In this document: in pieces, positions 6,392 to 13,294 of the stretch
How the letters are laid out: each line of letters starts with the position of its first letter
Numbering within the stretch: the first letter of the stretch is position 1
DNA from: a virus
Reading direction: 5' to 3' (one strand)
Virus record (IMG/VR): IMGVR_UViG_3300005914_000091
Coordinates: 1-24,497 of that record
DNA: 24,497 nucleotides
The notes under the pieces: model-generated
The model's input: only the letters and a program-made list of their open reading frames with translations
Database searches by the model: none
Told to the model about the DNA's origin: nothing
Translations under genes and position numbers: made by a program

Positions 6392-9313
6392 ATGGCCATA
6401 GATCAAGAAACATACAATACACGACTTTTCAAAAACTTAGATGTGCGAGGTTATAAGCCAGTACCTAAGGATGCAAATAATGAGAGAACCAATCCACAAC
6501 TTGCAGAAATAATAGAGTTTCAATTCATTAAAGACGGTGAAAACTACGGCAAATGCTGGGCAACCATCGACAAAGCATCACAATTAAAAATATACTACGA
6601 TACTAAGGTCTCGGAAAGTCCTCCAGGCCAAACAAAAGGAGTAGAATACGATGACTCCTGGTATGGCTTAATAAAACACCTAAAAAAATGGGCAATGGAT
6701 AAACAATTATCATTCGATTTGATAGACAATCCAAAACAGATAAACGGTGACATGAAGCAAAGGGAACATTATAAAATGAAAGAAAAAACAAATGAAGCGT
6801 ATCATGCAGTCAACAAAACAACTTCGTACAACGACAACATACCAAATGTAAAAGTTGTTATACAGCATGATAGAGCAGTACAAGAAGGCGAACAACGTTG
6901 GAGAAATGTACAGAAAATCTTCGTAGAAAATACAGAAGGTGAAAGATTTGCGGTCCCTACTAGAATGCCTGGCATTGCACGAGTCTATGGTAGACACGTA
7001 GCAGAAGGCGGAACACCTTATGATGAACGTGGTAAGCACATCACTGCATTAGTAGAAGAATACACTAAAATGGCGGGATTTGTCCGCGCCACTCGGAAAG
7101 GACAATTTAATGAATCAGTTGCGAAACTGATAGCAGAAGGCATCAACCATCACAAATCATTAAAAGAATCATTGCAAAGAATGCAAAGTCATAGAGGTTA
7201 CAATCATTACTTCGAGTCTTGGACTCCACCATTAATGGAAGATGAGAGTGATTCATCCAGCATCGCAGAGATGTTTGCACAAGACACAATTGATCCACGA
7301 ATTGAAAGTGTTTTACCTATTCTAAACAGATTAAACAGTGGCATCATTAATGAAATTGAAGAAGTCAATGAGTTAGATCAGTGGGCTAAAGGAATCACGG
7401 AGATTACCGAAGCGCAAGAAGAGCGTCCATACATTTGCGTACATGCGCGAAAAGGCAGACACGAATGTCATGCGTCATCTTCATACGAAGCCGTTAAGAA
7501 AGCCGCGGATCATTGGAAATTAAAGTCAACGGCAGGCATTGATGCTTATCTAGCAGATGTTACTCATAGTACAGCGTCACTTGAAGAAGATTCTGGTTGT
7601 GCATGTGGATGTGGACCAAAAGACAAATGCACATGTGATGCGAGTTGCACTAAATGCGACTGTGCGAAAGACGACCTGAAAGAAGGGGCAATGTCTGAAA
7701 TTCACATAGATGCTCAAGAAATGAGCAAAGAAGAATTTACAAAGAAACACCCCAAATTTGCCAAAGATTATGATTCAATTAATGCGTCTGCTCGTGATGA
7801 GAAAAAACCGACACAGGGTGAACTTGCTTTGCAAGGAGAACTTAATTTAAAAGAAGAATCGGTTTCCAAATTTGACGTTAAAGCTTTTGTCGCTAACCTG
7901 GAAAAGCAATATTCAGATGATGAAGGCAGTATTAAGCTTCTTGTTAAACAAAGAGTGTTAGAACTGAAGGCAGAATACCGAAAAAGTAAGCACGGGGACG
8001 CCAACACAGCAAAGAAAATACGGTTTCTTGAGCAATACCTACAACGTGAAGGGTATGCTCAAGTAGGTACTGCCGCAACGGCAGCCGAGAGAGAAATGAA
8101 GAAGCAGATTGGTACATTTGGTAGAGGGAAGATAGACCCCTCAGGAGCTGATAATATGGATAGCAAAATTTCAATAGGTAAAGCATTAAGTGGGATTATA
8201 GGCATGGCCGCAGAGAGTCTTAACGAGTTCCAAGAAGAAGACTTCGATGATGATCGTGAAGATGCACCCAAAAAATACAAACCTATATTAGTTGATATGG
8301 AAGGTAATGAAGTAGATTTGCCGTATCATACCAAAGACTTTAGAGGAGATCCTCTTACAGTAATAGGCTTCGAAGCACCTAGACACACAGCATCATCAGG
8401 AAGAATCTATACAGACACTGATAGAAGTTTTTTCCCAAGTGTAGCAAAATTAAAAATTATAAATCACGAATTTGATGACAATTTAGATGAGGCCGGCATG
8501 CCTTCGTCTGTTATTAAAAACAAACAGAGATTGGCTAGTATGTCAGATATTGAATTAGCAAAACTTCTCGGTAGCAAATCAAGTGAAGAACTAAAACAAA
8601 TGGCATGGAGACACGGCTACAAAATGAAGTCTAATTACTATATAGACAGAGTTGCCAGGGGTTCTAAAGTAGATGAATCTGGTACGAAAACAGGTGCGCA
8701 TGGTTATACTGTCCACACTGACGGTGCCCCATTAAGTTTTGCAGACTGGTGTAGCGAAAACAAGAGCGAAGATGCAGTATCGACAGATAATCGCAGTAAG
8801 GACGAACTAGAAGCATCATATAAAGAATACCGGAATGCAGTATCCTCTGCTCGCATGCAAGAGGACAATGAATTGTCTGAGATTAGAAAGTTGTCGGGCC
8901 ATACCAAAGAAGCTAGTGTTGATGAAACGAGCGCAGGTGGCATGGACTTTGCTGGACATTTTAAAACAGGACCAGCTGGTCAGTGGAAGAATACAGGCAA
9001 GACTAAAGGTAAGCCTGCTAAAGTAGGTGACTTGGTTGGTGCAGAAGAAAGTGCAGATCCCTTGAAAGAAGACGAGATAGAATATGGAGAAGGTGATCTT
9101 GTAATCCTCAGAGGACAATCATACTACTTGCATATTGATGGAAACGGTACTATATGGGCTGAGGATGATGACGGCGGAAGCTATGAGTTTATCCCAGGCA
9201 CTGAACAACACCATGATCCTGCAGGTGAGAAAGAAGAAGAGATCGATGATATTGATTTCGATCTAAACGAAGCAAATGACTTGCTCAATATTATCAAAAA
9301 CATCAGAATATGA
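6392..9313 (+). CDS. 973-residue phage protein with eight-cysteine metallothionein-like cluster; probable virion or internal head protein
   Basis: The longest gene in the window. No enzyme motif is visible. The N-terminal part (about 1-330) has a region near 130-235 with many R and K residues and the segment V-A-E-G-G-T-P-Y-D-E-R-G-K-H-I-T, which I recall as conserved in marine T4-like phages. Around 347-390 a second module reads Y-I-C-V-H-A-R-K-G-R-H-E-C, then A-D-H-W-K-L-K-S-T-A-G-I-D. It is followed at 403-424 by eight cysteines (C403, 405, 407, 413, 415, 419, 422, 424) arranged CxCxCx5CxCx3Cx2CxC. The rest is acidic, low in hydrophobic residues and looks modular. Many L/I-x-E sites could be prohead-protease cleavage points. 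Late expression next to terminase suggests packaging or virion use. The function is unknown. Confidence 0.7.
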   Translation: MAIDQETYNTRLFKNLDVRGYKPVPKDANNERTNPQLAEIIEFQFIKDGENYGKCWATIDKASQLKIYYDTKVSESPPGQTKGVEYDDSWYGLIKHLKKWAMDKQLSFDLIDNPKQINGDMKQREHYKMKEKTNEAYHAVNKTTSYNDNIPNVKVVIQHDRAVQEGEQRWRNVQKIFVENTEGERFAVPTRMPGIARVYGRHVAEGGTPYDERGKHITALVEEYTKMAGFVRATRKGQFNESVAKLIAEGINHHKSLKESLQRMQSHRGYNHYFESWTPPLMEDESDSSSIAEMFAQDTIDPRIESVLPILNRLNSGIINEIEEVNELDQWAKGITEITEAQEERPYICVHARKGRHECHASSSYEAVKKAADHWKLKSTAGIDAYLADVTHSTASLEEDSGCACGCGPKDKCTCDASCTKCDCAKDDLKEGAMSEIHIDAQEMSKEEFTKKHPKFAKDYDSINASARDEKKPTQGELALQGELNLKEESVSKFDVKAFVANLEKQYSDDEGSIKLLVKQRVLELKAEYRKSKHGDANTAKKIRFLEQYLQREGYAQVGTAATAAEREMKKQIGTFGRGKIDPSGADNMDSKISIGKALSGIIGMAAESLNEFQEEDFDDDREDAPKKYKPILVDMEGNEVDLPYHTKDFRGDPLTVIGFEAPRHTASSGRIYTDTDRSFFPSVAKLKIINHEFDDNLDEAGMPSSVIKNKQRLASMSDIELAKLLGSKSSEELKQMAWRHGYKMKSNYYIDRVARGSKVDESGTKTGAHGYTVHTDGAPLSFADWCSENKSEDAVSTDNRSKDELEASYKEYRNAVSSARMQEDNELSEIRKLSGHTKEASVDETSAGGMDFAGHFKTGPAGQWKNTGKTKGKPAKVGDLVGAEESADPLKEDEIEYGEGDLVILRGQSYYLHIDGNGTIWAEDDDGGSYEFIPGTEQHHDPAGEKEEEIDDIDFDLNEANDLLNIIKNIRI

Positions 9314-9522
9314 AATTTATATTTTCCATTCTGATAGCATTTAGTTTAACTAATTGTGCTACTATCCCCAAAGGCGATACGGCCTTTACAGAAATGGCTG
9401 GGAGACCAGTCAATATTCGTCTAATAGGACAGAAAGAAATGTGTGAACGTGAGCCAGAATCACTATTATGCGATGTCGAAGACGATGAGATAGACAACAC
9501 AACCGAGAGCGACAACTTATGA
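9310..9522 (+). CDS. small predicted lipoprotein, candidate outer spanin
   Basis: The 70-residue product starts M-K-F-I-F-S-I-L-I-A-F-S-L-T-N-C, a short hydrophobic signal ending in a lipobox-like L-T-N-C (C16), so it is probably an outer-membrane lipoprotein. N at the residue before Cys is less usual than G, A or S. The mature part contains two further cysteines (in K-E-M-C-E and S-L-L-C-D) and an acidic tail. Outer spanins of phages infecting Gram-negative hosts are small lipoproteins like this and help fuse the membranes at lysis. No inner spanin with an N-terminal membrane segment and coiled coil is seen beside it. The ATG overlaps the stop of the 973-residue gene (ATGA at 9310-9313). Confidence 0.55.
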   Translation: MKFIFSILIAFSLTNCATIPKGDTAFTEMAGRPVNIRLIGQKEMCEREPESLLCDVEDDEIDNTTESDNL

Positions 9523-9863
9523 GCGTAAACTATAGAGAATTAGCAGTGTTATTAGATTCACCTAAAGGAACAGGCAAGACCACTAGTATGGTTAACCAAG
9601 CCAAAGAGATAGGGGCGACAGTAATCGTCACTAATCCGCACATGCATTTAGGTCTCGGAAAGGCACACCAAATCGATACAGTAGGACTAAAACAATTACA
9701 TACACTACATGGACTTAGAAAACCTTTATTAATCGATCACCATGCAATCAGTACGGTACTACTTGAAATGCAAAACGAGATCGACCGATTAACCTTTATA
9801 ACCAATTCCAGCTGGTTGAGACGATTCTTTTCTTGGTTTGTCGTAAAACCAGCCAACGTTTAA
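9519..9863 (+). CDS. mini P-loop protein of 114 residues, unknown
   Basis: This short protein has a Walker A-like loop S-P-K-G-T-G-K-T-T (14-22) after a beta strand (E-L-A-V-L-L-D), and a Walker B-like strand P-L-L-I-D-H-H (69-75). At about half the size of a normal P-loop domain, it could be a stripped-down NTPase or a regulatory remnant. The C-terminus S-W-L-R-R-F-F-S-W-F-V-V is aromatic and amphipathic and might touch a membrane. Its ATG overlaps the lipoprotein stop (ATGA at 9519-9522). The next gene follows 3 nt later, so the three genes 9310-10277 form one late cluster. Confidence 0.6.
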   Translation: MSVNYRELAVLLDSPKGTGKTTSMVNQAKEIGATVIVTNPHMHLGLGKAHQIDTVGLKQLHTLHGLRKPLLIDHHAISTVLLEMQNEIDRLTFITNSSWLRRFFSWFVVKPANV

Positions 9864-9866
9864 CCA

Positions 9867-10277
9867 ATGAGTAAAGAAATAGCAATCAAAGTCCACAAAC
9901 TAGTCGAAAGTAAATTCACCTATATTCACGATGATAAGCAATACATGCAGGCCGAACATTGGACGAGTCATGCTAAAGAAGTATTGGCTGGCAACGACTT
10001 TAAAGATGATTGTGACGGATTTGCTAACACTTGCGCAGAACTATTAATCAGAGAAGGCATCGATAGAAAAAAGGTGTCTATTGCATATTGCGTAACTGAA
10101 ACAGGCGAAGATCATCTAGTATGTGGTGTCGTGATTGACGGCAAGACTTATATATTAGAAAACAGATTCAGTGAGATATACGATTGGAAAGACAAGACAA
10201 AGTATGATTTTAAATACTATATGAAGATGGACGATCCAGGCCAATGGTTTGAATTACCAACCAACCAACCTTATTAA
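9867..10277 (+). CDS. transglutaminase-like cysteine peptidase (BTLCP/C93-like)
   Basis: The 136-residue protein matches the core of bacterial transglutaminase-like cysteine proteinases, the group that includes LapG. The catalytic Cys lies in D-D-C-D-G-F-A-N-T-C (C49), the catalytic His in E-D-H-L-V-C-G-V (H83), and the third position in Y-I-L-E-N-R-F (E98/N99), where many members have an Asp. The order C-H-D/E and the spacing are typical, and the size is near the minimal domain. It has no signal peptide, so it would act in the cytoplasm, in the virion, or outside after lysis. Position in the late block next to a lipoprotein fits processing of a host envelope or virion protein. The substrate is unknown. 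Confidence 0.78.
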   Translation: MSKEIAIKVHKLVESKFTYIHDDKQYMQAEHWTSHAKEVLAGNDFKDDCDGFANTCAELLIREGIDRKKVSIAYCVTETGEDHLVCGVVIDGKTYILENRFSEIYDWKDKTKYDFKYYMKMDDPGQWFELPTNQPY

Positions 10278-10302
10278 AAAATAATTAAACGGGTAAATTC
10301 GG

Positions 10303-10310
10303 GATAAATA
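10303..10310 (+). promoter_or_regulatory. T4-type late promoter motif (GATAAATA) upstream of gp32
   Basis: GATAAATA lies just before a sigma70-type promoter. Its predicted +1 near 10316 is inside the -35 box of the second promoter. T4 gene 32 is likewise transcribed in both early/middle and late periods. Confidence 0.55.
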
Positions 10311-10314
10311 CATA

Positions 10315-10342
10315 TTGACACAGGTAGCTATTAGTGTATAAT
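10315..10342 (+). promoter_or_regulatory. sigma70 promoter of the gp32-uvsX-uvsY operon
   Basis: A consensus TTGACA (10315-10320) and a consensus TATAAT (10337-10342) are separated by 16 bases. The predicted +1 is near 10349, giving a leader of about 104 nt. This is the best sigma70 match in the window. Confidence 0.8.
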
Positions 10343-10383
10343 AGTTAAATGTGTTAGATACTGTTTTGAATAAAACTACACAA

Positions 10384-10401
10384 GTGAGACTTCGGTCTTA
10401 C
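10384..10401 (+). promoter_or_regulatory. UUCG-capped hairpin in the gp32 leader, candidate translational operator
   Basis: GTGAGAC-TTCG-GTCTTAC forms a 7-bp stem (one G-U pair) closed by the very stable C(UUCG)G tetraloop. It lies about 35 nt into the predicted leader and 51 nt before the gp32 ATG. Between it and the ribosome binding site (AAAGGAG, 10438-10444) is an A-rich, weakly structured stretch. In T4, gp32 represses its own translation by nucleating on a leader structure and spreading along such unstructured RNA. There is no T-run after the stem, so it is not a terminator. Confidence 0.6.
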
Positions 10402-10452
10402 GACTACTAAACGAAAGCTAAAATTAAAGCATATTACAAAGGAGAAACAAGT

Positions 10453-11484
10453 ATGGCAAGTCTAGCTGACATCCGTGCCCGTCTGGCGGAACAAGAAACA
10501 AACACTAATACCCCTAAATCTGACGGGGCGATATATCCACATTGGAATATAGACGTAGGTGCATTAGCAACTGTGCGCTTCCTACCCGATGGCGATCCAG
10601 AGAACGCATTCTTTTGGATCGAACGTCAAATCATCAAACTACCATTTAATGGTATAAAAGGTGATACAAACTCAAAACACACCACTGTGCAAGTTCCTTG
10701 CGTAGAAATGTTTGGAGACAACTGTCCTATACTCGCAGAAGTTCGTCCTTGGTACAAAGACGAAACATTAAAAGCTATGGCAGGGAAATATTGGAAGAAA
10801 CGTACTTACATCTTCCAAGGGTTTGTACGTCAAAATCCGATCGGAGAGGACGAGACTCCTGCGAACCCAATTCGTAGATTCATTGTTGCACCACAAATCT
10901 TTGCTGGTATCAAAGCATCATTAATGGATACTGAGATTGAAGAAATGCCAACTGATTCACTGCGTGGTCTTGATTTTAATATCAGAAAGACGCAGAAAGG
11001 TGAGTATGCTGATTATGCAACTTCGTCTTGGTCTCGTAAAGAGACTGCATTGACTGAAGCAGAACAAGCGGCTGTCGATGCGCATGGTCTATGGGATCTA
11101 AAAGAATTCTTACCCAAGAAGCCAAGTGAGTCAGAGTTACGTGTTATCAAAGAAATGTTTGAAGCATCAGTTGATGGTCTTCCATATGATCTTGAGAAGT
11201 GGGGAGCATACTATCGTCCATATGGTATGCAACTACCAGATCAGGCCTCAAAATCTGATTCTGCGGCACCAGCAGATCCTGCAACACCTGCAACACCTGC
11301 AACACCAGCAGATCCTGCACCACTACCAGAGGCGGCTATACCACAAGCCGCATCACAGGCACCAGCTGAACCTGAGGCAAATATTCAAACCCCAAGTGCT
11401 GAACCTGTTAAAGATCCAGGTACTTCAAGTGATAAAGCACAAGACATTCTAGCAATGATTCGTGCAAGACAACGTACTGATTAA
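10453..11484 (+). CDS. 32: single-stranded DNA-binding protein gp32
   Basis: The 343-residue protein coats ssDNA in replication, recombination and repair, and recruits polymerase, UvsY and helicase loaders through its acidic tail. The N-terminus L-A-D-I-R-A-R-L-A-E is the basic self-association region. An OB-fold core follows, with V-R-F-L-P-D-G-D near 41-48 and R-T-Y-I-F-Q-G-F-V. Of the T4 zinc ligands, H76, C83 and C91 look retained, but the fourth position of T4's C-P-x-C is L94. The tail (about 265-343) is Ala/Pro/Thr-rich, with a 9-nt tandem repeat (GCAACACCT) at 11281-11307, and ends I-L-A-M-I-R-A-R-Q. Strong Shine-Dalgarno AAAGGAG. First gene of the recombination operon. Confidence 0.95.
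   Translation: MASLADIRARLAEQETNTNTPKSDGAIYPHWNIDVGALATVRFLPDGDPENAFFWIERQIIKLPFNGIKGDTNSKHTTVQVPCVEMFGDNCPILAEVRPWYKDETLKAMAGKYWKKRTYIFQGFVRQNPIGEDETPANPIRRFIVAPQIFAGIKASLMDTEIEEMPTDSLRGLDFNIRKTQKGEYADYATSSWSRKETALTEAEQAAVDAHGLWDLKEFLPKKPSESELRVIKEMFEASVDGLPYDLEKWGAYYRPYGMQLPDQASKSDSAAPADPATPATPATPADPAPLPEAAIPQAASQAPAEPEANIQTPSAEPVKDPGTSSDKAQDILAMIRARQRTD
11281..11307 (+). repeat. 9-nt tandem repeat within the gp32 tail
   Basis: Three perfect copies of GCAACACCT or its one-base variant ending in A, encoding repeated Ala-Thr-Pro, flanked on both sides by GCAGATCCT (Ala-Asp-Pro). The tail length could vary between related phages by slippage here. Confidence 0.7.
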
Positions 11485-11494
11485 TATGGTTATC

Positions 11495-11514
11495 GGGGGA
11501 AGGCAACTTCCCCC
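11495..11514 (+). terminator. GNRA-capped hairpin between gp32 and the next gene (weak terminator or mRNA end)
   Basis: GGGGGAAG-GCAA-CTTCCCCC is a perfect 8-bp stem with a GCAA tetraloop, starting 10 nt after the gp32 stop. It is followed by ATTTTG, a short T-run, so termination would be partial. It could also protect the 3' end of a gp32-only message. It lies 19 nt before the next ATG at 11534. Confidence 0.6.
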
Positions 11515-11533
11515 ATTTTGCAGGAGAAAAACA

Positions 11534-11758
11534 ATGACCTTACCAGAAGAAAGATTCAGGGCTCTCAAACAAGGCAAAAAATTATTAGAAGAATTATGCG
11601 ACCCAGGCAAGACTCCAAGAGTTCCAAGTCTCGTTAGAGATAGGGCCAAAGCCGCACTTAGACATTTTCCTACTGATTTTGATTTAGATGATATTTTACA
11701 AAGTTGCCCAGAGTTACTAGATAAACCAACAATTCCAAAAAAACAATCTAACCGATAG
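11534..11758 (+). CDS. small BPSL0761-like protein
   Basis: A 74-residue protein. The start is the ATG at 11534, with AGGAG at 11522-11526; an earlier in-frame GTG inside gp32 is rejected because it would put the intergenic hairpin in the coding region. The pattern M-T-L-P-E-E-R-F-R-A-L-K-Q-G-K-K-L-L-E-E-L, then V-R-D-R-A-K-A-A-L-R-H-F-P, resembles a short protein family found in proteobacteria and phages (BPSL0761 type), whose function is unknown as far as I know. It is mostly helical and charged. It lies between gp32 and uvsX and ends 9 nt before the UvsX start, so it is probably co-expressed with the recombination genes. Confidence 0.65.
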   Translation: MTLPEERFRALKQGKKLLEELCDPGKTPRVPSLVRDRAKAALRHFPTDFDLDDILQSCPELLDKPTIPKKQSNR

Positions 11759-11767
11759 GAGAATATT

Positions 11768-12850
11768 TTGGCTAAACCATTTGATGTGTCGAAATTTAGG
11801 AAAGACATAACAAAGTCCATTGAAGGACTTTCAGTAGGATTTCATGATCCAACAGACTGGATCAGTACTGGCTCATATGCACTTAATTATTTAATCAGTG
11901 GAGACTTTCATAAAGGAGTCCCCTTAGGAAAAGTAACAGTCTTTGCAGGCGAATCAGGCGCAGGTAAATCATACTTTGCCGCCGGCAACATAGTGAAGTC
12001 AGCACAAGATCAAGGTATCTTTGTAGTCTTAATTGACACAGAGAATGCACTTGATGAGGCTTGGTTACAGGCTTTGCAAGTTGACACTAGCCCAGAAAAG
12101 TTAATTAAACTTAGTATGAGTATGATCGACGATGTAGCAAAAACTATATCAACCTTTATGATAGATTACAAAGCGATGGCAGAAGAGGAACGTCCCAAAG
12201 TTCTGTTTGTAATTGATTCACTGGGTATGATGCTAACACCGACTGATGTTGCACAGTTTGAAAAAGGTGACATGAAAGGAGATATGGGTCGAAAACCCAA
12301 AGCACTTACATCTTTAGTAAGAAACACAGTTAATATGTTCGGCAGTTACAATGTTGGACTCGTCGCAACCAATCACACATACGCATCACAAGATATGTTT
12401 GACCCAGATGACAAGATATCAGGTGGTCAAGGATTTATCTACGCATCAAGTATCGTTGTTGCTATGAAAAAGATGAAACTGAAAGAAGATGATGATGGTA
12501 ACAAGATTTCTGATGTCAGAGGTATTCGTGCAGGATGTAAAGTAATGAAGACTCGTTATGCAAAACCTTTTGAAGGTGTGCAAGTGAAGATTCCTTACGA
12601 GACGGGCATGAACCCACATTCTGGACTTGTAGACTTGTTTGAAAAAGGAGGCGTGTTAACTAAGCAAGGGAATCGTTTAAAGTACATCACTCAAGATGGC
12701 ACTGAAATTCTTCAATTTAGAAAGCCTTGGGAAGCTAATGTAGACGGTTGTTTAGATAAAGTGATGGAAGAATATGCTGAAGTCAAAGAAGCACTAGACA
12801 AACAAACTAACGAACAAGCTCAGGAAACTGAAGAAGGGGTATTACAGTGA
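11768..12850 (+). CDS. uvsX: UvsX RecA-like recombinase
   Basis: The 360-residue strand-exchange protein forms ATP-dependent filaments on ssDNA, replacing gp32 with UvsY's help, for recombination-dependent replication and repair. Walker A is G-E-S-G-A-G-K-S (61-68), after the typical I-S-T-G-S-Y-A-L-N lead. I-D-T-E-N-A-L follows, with the RecA-type catalytic Glu near residue 92. Walker B is V-L-F-V-I-D-S-L (145-152), and the A-T-N-H-T segment corresponds to the RecA signal region. The start is TTG at 11768, with AGGAGA at 11757-11762. The next gene's GTG overlaps its stop (GTGA at 12847-12850). The acidic C-terminus E-E-G-V-L-Q is usual for UvsX. Confidence 0.95.
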   Translation: MAKPFDVSKFRKDITKSIEGLSVGFHDPTDWISTGSYALNYLISGDFHKGVPLGKVTVFAGESGAGKSYFAAGNIVKSAQDQGIFVVLIDTENALDEAWLQALQVDTSPEKLIKLSMSMIDDVAKTISTFMIDYKAMAEEERPKVLFVIDSLGMMLTPTDVAQFEKGDMKGDMGRKPKALTSLVRNTVNMFGSYNVGLVATNHTYASQDMFDPDDKISGGQGFIYASSIVVAMKKMKLKEDDDGNKISDVRGIRAGCKVMKTRYAKPFEGVQVKIPYETGMNPHSGLVDLFEKGGVLTKQGNRLKYITQDGTEILQFRKPWEANVDGCLDKVMEEYAEVKEALDKQTNEQAQETEEGVLQ

Positions 12851-13092
12851 ACGTATCAGACTTAGCTGAAGTTTGGACACTAATCAAACCAAGTATTGTA
12901 GATGGTGATGTAAATGAAGCATCTGATCTATTGATTAATCACTTGATTGATGGTGGACATTCTGCAATTGAACTTAAAAAAGCATTCGGAGATGACGAAT
13001 CTATCACAGCGGCACTATCATATTTCACAGACGTTGATGTTGATGATAATGACGATGAGGATGAGGATGACACCGACGATAATTGGGATTAG
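12847..13092 (+). CDS. small acidic protein, unknown
   Basis: The 81-residue product starts at GTG 12847, overlapping the uvsX stop by 4 nt. The first 60 residues look helical (L-A-E-V-W-T-L-I-K-P-S-I and A-S-D-L-L-I-N-H-L). The last 20 residues are nearly all Asp or Glu (about 14 of 20) and end D-N-W-D. Such tails bind basic proteins or mimic DNA. Coupling to uvsX suggests that it acts on, or with, the recombination proteins. No family is recognised. Confidence 0.6.
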   Translation: MNVSDLAEVWTLIKPSIVDGDVNEASDLLINHLIDGGHSAIELKKAFGDDESITAALSYFTDVDVDDNDDEDEDDTDDNWD

Positions 13093-13102
13093 TGAGCATA
13101 AA

Positions 13103-13294
13103 ATGAGTAAACCAGATCCTCATAGCTACCTTAACTTAAACGTTTATATTAAAGACATGAAAAGTTATGCACAACGGGTAGGTAAGAACCCTAATAAATT
13201 TGAACTGTATCGGTACAAAGAGTTAGGGATTTATTCAATAACCGATCTGGTAGCACATCGCAAAAACAATCCATGGAGCAAAGTGGACCTATGA
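13103..13294 (+). CDS. small protein of 63 residues, unknown
   Basis: The ATG at 13103 is preferred over an earlier in-frame ATG that lies inside the acidic gene. The product M-S-K-P-D-P-H-S-Y-L-N-L-N-V-Y is basic, with a probable helix Y-I-K-D-M-K-S-Y-A-Q-R-V and a segment R-Y-K-E-L-G-I-Y-S-I-T-D-L. No motif is recognised. Its stop overlaps the UvsY start (ATGA at 13291-13294), so it is coupled to uvsY. Confidence 0.55.
   Translation: MSKPDPHSYLNLNVYIKDMKSYAQRVGKNPNKFELYRYKELGIYSITDLVAHRKNNPWSKVDL

Noticed and set aside
6710-7039. Minus-strand frame of 109 codons inside the 973-residue gene
   Set aside because: Its Phe/Cys/Tyr-rich translation is typical of the reverse complement of AT-rich coding sequence.
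11126-11452. Plus-strand frame of 108 codons inside gp32
   Set aside because: It is a shadow of the gp32 tail repeats (His/Gln-rich translation) and has no ribosome binding site.
11462-11533. In-frame GTG start for the small gene after gp32
   Set aside because: It would extend the protein through the end of gp32 and across the GNRA hairpin; ATG 11534 has a proper Shine-Dalgarno and family-like N-terminus.
12947-13102. Longer frame ahead of the 63-residue gene
   Set aside because: The upstream part is an out-of-frame shadow of the acidic gene with Met-rich, low-complexity translation.
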